64,000 nt of DNA, from assembly GCF_013283785.1 (NCBI RefSeq), contig NZ_JABCPZ010000017.1, positions 1 through 64,000 on the forward strand, read 5' to 3'. Shown piece by piece: positions 57,666 to 64,000 of the stretch; positions within the stretch are counted from its first letter, which is position 1, and each line of letters opens with the position of its first letter. The notes beneath the pieces are model-generated. The model was not told where the DNA came from, ran no database searches, and saw only the letters and a list, made by a program, of their open reading frames with translations. Made by a program: the position numbers and the translations under genes. Source of the DNA: Nonomuraea antri. GTDB taxonomy: Bacteria > Actinomycetota > Actinomycetes > Streptosporangiales > Streptosporangiaceae.

Positions 57666-59996
57666 ATGATCGGAAAGTTGTTCGACGTGCCACGCCGCCT
57701 GCCCGCCGGGCTCGCGGCCCTGCTGACCCTGGTCGCGGTGATCATGCTGACCGCGATGGCGGACAGCACCATGCAACCCGTGCCGGCCACCGCTCCCGCC
57801 GACCGGTTCAGCGCCGAGCGGGCGCTGGTCCACCTGAAGGAGTTCGCCGCGCGGCCGCGTCCCATCGGCAGCCCGGCCGGTGACCGGGCCAGGGACTACC
57901 TGGCCGGGCGACTGCGCGCGGCCGGGCTGGAGGTGGAGGTCCAGCGCTCGGTCGGCGCCCGTTCCGCGGCGGGGCTGGCCACGTTCGGCCAGGTCGACAA
58001 CGTGGTGGGCCGGTTGCGAGGAACGGACTCGACCGGCACCGTGCTCGTCGCCGCGCACTACGACTCCGCCGCGATGGGGCCCGGCGCCTCCGACGACGGC
58101 GCGGCGGTGGCCGCGATGCTCGAGACCGTCCGGGCGCTGCGCGGCGGCCCCGGGCTGCGTAACGACCTCGTGCTGCTCATGTCGGACGGCGAGGAGGACG
58201 GCGTGCTCGGCGCCGAGGCCTTCGTCCGCGAGCACCCGCTGGGCAAGGCCGGCGGCGTGCTGCTGAACTGGGAGGCGCGCGGGGTCAGCGGCCCCTCGCT
58301 GATGTTCGAGACCTCCGCGGGCAACGCCCGCCTGGTCGAGACCTTCGCGACGGCGGTGCCCGCGCCGCGCGGCCACTCGGCCATGGTGGAGTTGTACCGG
58401 CTGCTGCCCAACAACACGGACTTCACGCCGCTCACCAAGGCCGGCTTCACCGGCATGAACTTCGCCTACATCCAGCGTTCCTCGCTCTACCACACGGCGG
58501 GCGACTCGATCGCCAACCTCGACCGGGGCAGCCTGCAGCACCACGGCGCCAACATGCTGGCGCTCACCCGCGCGCTCGGCGGCGCGGACCTGCGGACGCT
58601 GCGCGCCGATCACGACGTCACCTACTTCCGCGCGTTCGGCGCCATGGTCACGTATCCGGGCGGGCTGGTCGGGCCGCTGGCGGTGCTGGCCGTCGTCGCG
58701 GTGGCCGGCCTGGCGCTGCTGGCCCGCGTCAGGCGGCTGCTGAGCCTGCCCCGGCTGCTCGCCGCGACGGCCTCGGCGCTGCTGCCGCCGGTGGCGTCGG
58801 CCGCGCTGGCGCAGGGGCTGTGGGAGCTGCTGGTGTCGTGGCGGCCGGCGTACGACCTGATGGGCGGGTTGCTGCACCGGCCGGGGCCGTACCAGGCGGC
58901 GGTCGCGGTGCTGTGCGCGCTGTCGGCCGTCGGCTGGTACCTGACGCTCCGGCGGCGGCTGGGCCCGGCCGCGCTGGCGGTGGGTGCGCTGGCCTGGTTC
59001 GCCGGGCTGGGCGTGTTGTGCGCCCTGTTCGCTCCCGGGGCCTCGTTCCTGTTCGCCCTGCCGGCGCTGATGGGCGCGCTCGGTCACCTGGCCGCGGTGC
59101 TGCTCCGCGGCGCGCCCGCCTGGACGCGGACGGTCGCTGCGCTGCTCGGGCCCATCACGGCCGCGATGCTGCTGCCGTCCCTGGCCGGGGACGTCCTCGA
59201 CGGGATGGGGCTGGCGCTCGGCGGGGCGAGCGCGCTGGTGCTGGCCTGGTTCGGGCTGGCCGCGGCGCCGGTCGTGGAGCTGTTCCTGCCCGAGCCCACC
59301 GTCCGGCAGCGGCGGGTCACCGTCCTCGCGGTGCCCCTGACCGCCCTGCTCCTCACGGCTGGTCTGGTCGCCACCGGGCTCGTGACGGACGACTTCGCCG
59401 CCGACCGGCCGCGGCGCACGCATCTGGCGTACGTCATGGACGCCGACACCCGTACCGCGCACTGGGTCAGCGCGGACGCGGACCCGGCGCCGTGGACCAG
59501 GCGGTACGTGTCCGAACACGACACCGCCGCGCTGCCCCCGGGATACGCCCGCGGCGCCCTGTGGACCGGACGGGCGCCGGCGATCGCCGCAGAAGGGCCG
59601 CGCGCCGACGTCCTGGACTATCGCGGTGGCACGCTGAAGCTGCGGGTGAGCGCCGGCCGGGGCGCGCGCTCGGTGACGCTGCGGCTCGACCGGCCGATCA
59701 CCCACGCCGGCGTGTCGGCCGGCCGGTTCGGGACGGTGAGCGTCCCCGTCACCGGCACCAGGACCGGCACCTGGCCCGCGGAGATCCGCTTCCGCGGCAT
59801 CCCGGCCGGCGGGGCGCAGATCACCGTGCGCGTCCCCGGCCAGGACCGGGTCCGGCTCACCGTGATCGCCGAGACCGACGGGCTGGCCGGGGTGCCCGGC
59901 TTCGTCCCCCGGCCGCCGGAGCTGGTCGCCGCCACCAGGGAGGACGGCGACCTCACCGCGATCACCCGCGGCTACACGCTGACCGGGGCCGCGTAG
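57666..59996 (+). CDS. membrane-anchored M28 family metallopeptidase
   Basis: The 776-aa protein has an N-terminal membrane helix (LAALLTLVAVIMLTAMA), an M28 peptidase domain (residues 40-310) with zinc ligands AAHYDS near 129, ASDDG near 139, DGEEDG near 176 and LYHTAGD near 277, and a C-terminal half with eight or nine membrane helices. This resembles the Fxna/ERMP1-type architecture, in which the active site lies outside the membrane. A TACCGT element 8 nt before the ATG at 57666 suggests a leaderless start. The long ORF further upstream is a shadow of the hydrolase gene. Confidence 0.85.
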   Translation: MIGKLFDVPRRLPAGLAALLTLVAVIMLTAMADSTMQPVPATAPADRFSAERALVHLKEFAARPRPIGSPAGDRARDYLAGRLRAAGLEVEVQRSVGARSAAGLATFGQVDNVVGRLRGTDSTGTVLVAAHYDSAAMGPGASDDGAAVAAMLETVRALRGGPGLRNDLVLLMSDGEEDGVLGAEAFVREHPLGKAGGVLLNWEARGVSGPSLMFETSAGNARLVETFATAVPAPRGHSAMVELYRLLPNNTDFTPLTKAGFTGMNFAYIQRSSLYHTAGDSIANLDRGSLQHHGANMLALTRALGGADLRTLRADHDVTYFRAFGAMVTYPGGLVGPLAVLAVVAVAGLALLARVRRLLSLPRLLAATASALLPPVASAALAQGLWELLVSWRPAYDLMGGLLHRPGPYQAAVAVLCALSAVGWYLTLRRRLGPAALAVGALAWFAGLGVLCALFAPGASFLFALPALMGALGHLAAVLLRGAPAWTRTVAALLGPITAAMLLPSLAGDVLDGMGLALGGASALVLAWFGLAAAPVVELFLPEPTVRQRRVTVLAVPLTALLLTAGLVATGLVTDDFAADRPRRTHLAYVMDADTRTAHWVSADADPAPWTRRYVSEHDTAALPPGYARGALWTGRAPAIAAEGPRADVLDYRGGTLKLRVSAGRGARSVTLRLDRPITHAGVSAGRFGTVSVPVTGTRTGTWPAEIRFRGIPAGGAQITVRVPGQDRVRLTVIAETDGLAGVPGFVPRPPELVAATREDGDLTAITRGYTLTGAA

Positions 59997-60045
59997 CGGC
60001 GGCCGGGTGCCGGCGACCGAGTGACGGCGGCCGGGTGACGGGCGG

Positions 60046-62580
60046 TCAGCGCATGGCCGCTTCGCGGGCCGGGGCCGGGGCGGCCCGGTGGTGCAGCTCC
60101 AGCTTGGCGCCCTCGACGTCCACGTCGGGCAGCACCCGGTCGAGCCAGCGCGGCAGCCACCACGCCTTGTCGCCGGCCAGGTGCATGACCGCCGGGATGA
60201 TCAGCATGCGCACCACGAAGGCGTCCACCAGCACGCCGAAGGCCAGGGCGAAGCCGACCGGCCGGATCATCGTCATGTGGGAGAACATGAAGCCGCCGAA
60301 GACCGAGATCATGATGATCGCGGCGGCGGTGACGACGGCCCGGCCCGCCCGTACGCCCTCGGTGACCGCCTGGCGGGCGGGCGCGCCGTGCGCGTACGCC
60401 TCGCGCATCCCGGAGGTGAGGAAGAGCTGGTAGTCCATGGCGAGCCCGAACAGGATGCCCACCAGCAGGGTCGGCAGGAAGTTGAGGATCGGCGCCGGAT
60501 CGGTCACGCCGAACAGGCCGCCGAGCCAGCCCCACTGGTAGACGGCCGTGACGCCGCCGAGCGCCGCGAACAGCGACAGGACGAATCCGCCGGTGGCGAT
60601 GAGCGGCACCAGGATCGAGCGGAACACCACGATCAGGATGAGCAGCGACAGGCCGACGACGACCGCGAGGTAGGCCGGCAGTGCGTCGGCCAGCTTCTCG
60701 GAGATGTCGATGTTGGCGCTGGCGCTGCCCGCGACCGACAGGGAGACCTGGTCCTGGCCGAGTTCCAGGGTGCGGCCGCGCAGGTCGTGGACGAGGTCCT
60801 CGGTGGACTCCGAGGTCGGCCCGCCGGTCGGGACGACCTGGAAGACCAGCACGGTGCCCTTGGCGTTGGCGCCGATCGGGGCGACCGCGGTGACCCCGTC
60901 GACGTCCATGAGCTGCTTGCCGAGCCCGGCCTGGGCCGGGACGAGCGCGTCACCCGCCGCGCCACGTTCGACGTCGGCGACGACGATGAGCGGCCCGTTG
61001 GCGCCGGCGCCGAACTTCTCGGTGATGGCGGCGTAGGCGCGGTACTGCGTGGAGTCGGCGGACTCGGACGCGCCGGTCGGCAGGCCGAGCCGCATCGAGG
61101 CGGCGGGCAGCGCGATGAGGGCCAGCGCGCCGACGCCGATCACGATGCGCAGCACCGCGCCGCCGACGGACATCGGCGGGGCGTGCTGCGGCGTCGCCGC
61201 GGCGTTCCCGTCGGCGGCCCCAGCAGCGGCTTCAGCGGCAGCCTCAGTGGCGGCGTTCCTGTGCCGGCGCGGGAGCAGCCGGTGCCCGAGCAGGCCGAGC
61301 AGCGCCGGGGTCATGGTCACGGTGAGCAGCACCGCGACGGCGATGGCGACGGCGCCGACGCTCCCCATCAGCGCGAGGAACGGGATGCCGGTGACGTTGA
61401 GCGCCAGCAGCGCGATGAGCACGGTGCTGCCCGCGAACACCACGGCGTTGCCGCTGGTGCCGTTGGCCAGCCCGATGGATTCGTGCACCGGCGTGCCCGC
61501 CTTCAGCTGGCGGCGGTGGCGGTGCAGGATGAACAGCGCGTAGTCGATGCCGACGGCCAGGCCGAGCATGGCGCCCAGGATGGGCGTCACCGACGTCATC
61601 TCGATGGTCCCCGACAGGGCCATGGCCCCCGCGACGGCCACGCCCACGCCGAGGAGCGCGTTGAGTATGGGCAGACCGGCGGCCACCAGGGTGCCGGTCA
61701 TGACGATGAGCACGATCGCCGCGACGACCAGGCCGACGGCCTCGCCGACGCCGCCCAGCTGCACGTCGCCCTGCATGATCTCGGCGGAGTAGTCGGCGGT
61801 GACGCCGTCGGGCAGGGCCGCGTCGATGGTCTCGGTGACGGACTTCTTGGTCTCCGGGGTGATCTCCTGCTGCGGCAGGTCGAAGACGACGGTGGCGGTG
61901 GCGGTCGAGCCGTCGGCGGAGACCGTGCGGATGTCCTCCGCCATGCTCAGCAGGTCACGTCCGACGAGCAGTTGCCGCTCCGACGTCTCCAGCGCGGCGC
62001 GCTGCCCGTCGAGCTCGGCCTGCTGGGTGTCGAGCTGGGCGAGCGCCGCCTTGAGCCGGGCGTTGGCGCCGGCCTGCTCGACGGCCGCCTCGGTCTGCGC
62101 GCGGGCCTGGTCGAGCCGCTGCTGTCCCTGGTCGAGCTGGGCCCGGCCGGCCTCGACCTTGGCCAGGCCGTCCGTGATCTTCTTCGCCTGGTCGGCGCGG
62201 GCGGCGGCGGCGGTGAACGGGTCGACGACCTGGTCGACGCCGTCGAGTCCGGCCGCCTCGCGCAGCGCGGCGCTGACGGCCTCCCGCCGGTCGGCGGTGA
62301 GTTCGGCGCCGTTCTCCGCCCGGACGACGACCTGGCCGGTGCCGCCGCTGGCCACCGGCAGCTCGGTCTTGAGCCGGTCGGTCACCTGCGCCGTGGGCGT
62401 GCCCGGGATGGTCATCGTGGAGCTCATGGTCCCGCCGAAGGCCAGGAAGGCGCCGACCGCCGCGACCAGCACGACGGCCCACGCGATGATCACCCGCCAG
62501 GCCCGCCGGGCGGAGAACCGGCCCAGCCGGTAGAGCAGTTCGGCCATCGAGGACTCGCTTTCTGGTGCTGGGGCGGGCAT
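60046..62580 (-). CDS. MMPL family RND-type transporter
   Basis: The 844-aa protein has 11-12 membrane helices in two blocks (residues about 25-45 and 250-440; 490-510 and 640-800) with two large extracytoplasmic loops; the first (60-240) holds a coiled coil (QGQQRLDQARAQ and repeats). The GxxxDY motif (VGIDYALFILHRHRR near 342 and FGLAMDYQLFLTSGMREAY near 702) is typical of MmpL. Such pumps export lipids, siderophores or drugs. A start at 62580 or the ATG at 62547 is possible. It is divergent from a TetR gene with palindromes between them. Confidence 0.87.
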   Translation of the reverse strand: MPAPAPESESSMAELLYRLGRFSARRAWRVIIAWAVVLVAAVGAFLAFGGTMSSTMTIPGTPTAQVTDRLKTELPVASGGTGQVVVRAENGAELTADRREAVSAALREAAGLDGVDQVVDPFTAAAARADQAKKITDGLAKVEAGRAQLDQGQQRLDQARAQTEAAVEQAGANARLKAALAQLDTQQAELDGQRAALETSERQLLVGRDLLSMAEDIRTVSADGSTATATVVFDLPQQEITPETKKSVTETIDAALPDGVTADYSAEIMQGDVQLGGVGEAVGLVVAAIVLIVMTGTLVAAGLPILNALLGVGVAVAGAMALSGTIEMTSVTPILGAMLGLAVGIDYALFILHRHRRQLKAGTPVHESIGLANGTSGNAVVFAGSTVLIALLALNVTGIPFLALMGSVGAVAIAVAVLLTVTMTPALLGLLGHRLLPRRHRNAATEAAAEAAAGAADGNAAATPQHAPPMSVGGAVLRIVIGVGALALIALPAASMRLGLPTGASESADSTQYRAYAAITEKFGAGANGPLIVVADVERGAAGDALVPAQAGLGKQLMDVDGVTAVAPIGANAKGTVLVFQVVPTGGPTSESTEDLVHDLRGRTLELGQDQVSLSVAGSASANIDISEKLADALPAYLAVVVGLSLLILIVVFRSILVPLIATGGFVLSLFAALGGVTAVYQWGWLGGLFGVTDPAPILNFLPTLLVGILFGLAMDYQLFLTSGMREAYAHGAPARQAVTEGVRAGRAVVTAAAIIMISVFGGFMFSHMTMIRPVGFALAFGVLVDAFVVRMLIIPAVMHLAGDKAWWLPRWLDRVLPDVDVEGAKLELHHRAAPAPAREAAMR

Positions 62581-62589
62581 GCAAGTAAG

Positions 62590-62606
62590 CGGATAGCGCG
62601 TATCCG
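62590..62606. promoter_or_regulatory. TetR operator 1 (MMPL promoter)
   Basis: CGGATAGCGCGTATCCG is a perfect 6-bp-arm palindrome with a 5-bp centre, 10 bp upstream of the MMPL start at 62580. The flanking GTAAGCGGATA (62585-62595) recurs in reverse near 62684-62694, upstream of the TetR gene. Confidence 0.7.
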
Positions 62607-62627
62607 ATTTGGCAGTCTAGTGAGAAG

Positions 62628-62644
62628 TGGATAGCGATCATCCG
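62628..62644. promoter_or_regulatory. TetR operator 2
   Basis: TGGATAGCGATCATCCG is a degenerate second copy of the same dyad (GGATAGCG with ATCC at the other end), 38 bp from the first. A third half-site, TATCCGCTTAC at 62684-62694, lies next to the TACGCT -10 of the TetR gene. Confidence 0.55.
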
Positions 62645-62709
62645 TTCTCGCCGGGCACGCGGGCTGTGATGTTGATCCCACCTATCCGCTTACCGGTACG
62701 CTGGGCCCC

Positions 62710-63384
62710 GTGACGCCGCCACCCGACTCCGCCCAGGGTCCGGCGCGGCGTGGCGGCCTGCGCCGCGATGCCGAGCGCAACCGGGATCGCATCGTGCGCG
62801 CCGCCCAGGAGCTCTTCGCCGAGCGCGGCCTGGCCGTCGGCTTCAACGAGGTCGCACACCACGCCGGTGTCGGCGTCGGCACCGTGTACCGGCGCTTCGC
62901 CGACAAGGAGGAGCTCATGCACGCGGCGCTGGAAGAGCCGCTGAGTGAGCTGGCGCAGGTCGCGCAGCGGGCCGGCGAGGCCGAGCGGGCCTGGGACGGC
63001 CTCGAACTCCTCCTCGGGCGCATCACCGGGCTCCTGGTCGACAACCTCGGGCTGCGCGACGTGGCGCTCGGCGGCGGCGGCTGGCACCTGGGCAGGGCCG
63101 CCGCGGAACGCGTGGCCGAGGTGATGCAGCACCTGCTGGAGCGGGCGCGGGCCGAGGGCGACCTGCGCGAGGGCGTCGGCGGCGACGACGTGGTGATGAT
63201 CCTCTGGCTGGTCACCGACCTGGCGCAACATTCCGTCCAGGTCCACCCCGCGCTGTATCGCCGCTACCTGCAGGTCACGCTCGACGGGCTGCGGGCCCGT
63301 CCTGGGCAGACGCCGCTGGTGGAGCCGCCCAGCGAGCAGCAGACGCTGACGATCTGCCGCCGCTGGGCCGGCGCGCCCCTCTGA
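62710..63384 (+). CDS. TetR family repressor of the MMPL transporter
   Basis: The 224-aa protein has an HTH at residues 22-70 (VAHHAGVGVGTVYRRFADKEELMHAALEEPL) and a helical ligand domain. It starts at a GTG at 62710: TACGCT at 62697-62702 lies 7 nt upstream, so the message is leaderless. It is divergent from the MMPL gene; three dyad copies lie between them. A multidrug or lipid signal is probable. Confidence 0.88.
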   Translation: MTPPPDSAQGPARRGGLRRDAERNRDRIVRAAQELFAERGLAVGFNEVAHHAGVGVGTVYRRFADKEELMHAALEEPLSELAQVAQRAGEAERAWDGLELLLGRITGLLVDNLGLRDVALGGGGWHLGRAAAERVAEVMQHLLERARAEGDLREGVGGDDVVMILWLVTDLAQHSVQVHPALYRRYLQVTLDGLRARPGQTPLVEPPSEQQTLTICRRWAGAPL

Positions 63385-63412
63385 CCGGCGCCGGGGCGCG
63401 CCGCTCCGCGTC

Positions 63413-64000
63413 CTAGCGTGGGACGACCACGGTCAGGACGCGGTTGCCGCCCAGGAAGCCGCCCCGCCGGTCGAGCTGGTTGACGTCGAAGGCGCGCACC
63501 TCGCCGGGACGTCCGTCGGTCGCCGTCAGGAGCGTCACCGGCACCCGCTCGCCCGGGCCGATGACGATGCGGTGCTGGGGTCCCGACCCGCCCGGGCTGA
63601 TCAGGTCGAGGTGCCTGACCGGGCCGTCGGCGGGCCGCAGCGGGATCGGCTCGCGGCCGAACTCCCCGGACAGCGCCAGTTCGCCGCCCTCGCGCAGCAT
63701 CCGCCGCTCGATCGGCTCGTCCGGCGGCTCGCCGTCCGGCCTGATCTCGTGGCCGTCGCGCATGAGCCTGACCACCTCGCTGGACAGCAGTTGCTCCCGC
63801 TCCAGCGGCCCGAACGCCTCCTCGGGCGGCAGCTCCCTCACCATCAGCGTGAAGACCTGCTCCTCCTCGCCCGGGTTGAGCGCGCGCAGCGTGAGCGAGC
63901 CCTCCTCGCCCCCGCCGGGCACCCGCAGCAGCCCGATGTTCCGCTGCGCGTGGTGCTGGTTCCCGGCCGGGTCGAGGAAGCCGAACGACTCGGGCTTGCC
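63413..64000 (-). CDS. 3' part of a truncated gene, unknown
   Basis: The frame is open from the window edge to a stop at 63413, giving at least 195 residues of a C-terminus; the apparent GTG start at 63922 is only an internal Val codon. Recognisable segments are ALNPGEEEQVFTLMVRELPPEEAFGP, a Glu-rich EPPDEPIERRMLREGGE region and a C-terminal VIGPGERVPVTLL...RAFDVNQLDRRGGFLGGNRVLTVVV. It is strand-rich and without membrane segments. No family is recognised. It converges on the TetR gene. Confidence 0.6.
   Translation of the reverse strand, partial: GKPESFGFLDPAGNQHHAQRNIGLLRVPGGGEEGSLTLRALNPGEEEQVFTLMVRELPPEEAFGPLEREQLLSSEVVRLMRDGHEIRPDGEPPDEPIERRMLREGGELALSGEFGREPIPLRPADGPVRHLDLISPGGSGPQHRIVIGPGERVPVTLLTATDGRPGEVRAFDVNQLDRRGGFLGGNRVLTVVVPR

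Noticed and set aside
57651-59705. 684-aa antisense frame opposite the M28 peptidase gene
   Set aside because: Shadow of the peptidase gene; no motif or start signal.
60088-62634. 848-aa plus-strand frame opposite the MMPL gene
   Set aside because: Its composition (Asp/Gly/Arg/Gln-rich, no domain) is that of a shadow frame; the minus-strand MMPL protein has clear motifs.

Overview
The window is high-GC DNA with strong G/C bias at third codon positions and gene families typical of a filamentous actinomycete: many TetR, GntR, MerR, PadR, XRE and LuxR regulators, ECF sigma factors, nSTAND-WD40 signalling proteins, IrtAB-like ABC pairs and MMPL transporters. A Streptosporangiales-like host (Nonomuraea or Actinomadura type) fits best, but that is inference. 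No rRNA, tRNA, CRISPR array, phage module or intact insertion sequence was seen. It looks like an accessory stretch of chromosome built of many small regulator-plus-target units.

Layout. 1-5.2 kb: end of an upstream gene, a kelch-type surface protein, and a GntR-controlled set (MFS transporter, tyrosine phosphatase-like enzyme, metallophosphoesterase) whose two target promoters share an identical 18-bp block containing a perfect 12-bp palindrome. 5.2-12.6 kb: TetR/methyltransferase pair, a kinase-like phosphotransferase, a secreted beta-helix protein, several unknowns, a GlxA-type regulator and an ABM monooxygenase. 12.6-22.3 kb: redox and detoxification units (NmrA reductase/AraC, quinone oxidoreductase, alpha/beta hydrolase, MBL hydrolase, TetR/FAD monooxygenase), a secreted AMIN/GerMN-like protein and a MerR regulator. 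22.3-28.2 kb: SulP transporter behind a MerR-type dyad and a Cys-Cys mini-ORF; an ECF sigma factor with a SnoaL tail followed by a SnoaL-repeat-DinB fusion protein; a HAD/PPOX pair behind a near-consensus DevR/DosR box. 28.2-41.4 kb: SUKH protein, XRE regulators, TetR/FAD monooxygenase, PadR/RDD operon, TPR protein, ECF sigma/membrane protein operon, SDR, phosphotransferase and a class D beta-lactamase coupled to an MFS transporter. 41.2-50.8 kb: small membrane protein, a 1366-aa nSTAND1-WD40 protein, and an MFS + two ABC half-transporter operon. 50.8-64 kb: GNAT, large LuxR-type ATPase, polysaccharide deacetylase, unknown protein, hydrolase, M28 peptidase, TetR/MMPL pair and the end of a truncated gene.

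Recurring themes: (i) about a dozen genes have a TANNNT-type -10 element 6-8 nt before the start codon, the signature of leaderless transcripts, which helps choose starts; (ii) most regulators sit next to an inverted repeat and a divergent or downstream target; (iii) at least three recognisable gene remnants and one unidentified fragment show ongoing decay; (iv) five genes carry rare TTA codons, so bldA-type control is possible. The most unusual items are the shared GntR palindromes, the DevR-box leaderless promoter, and an in-frame 9-bp minisatellite that forms a charged linker on the coding strand and a collagen-like Gly-X-Y reading on the other.
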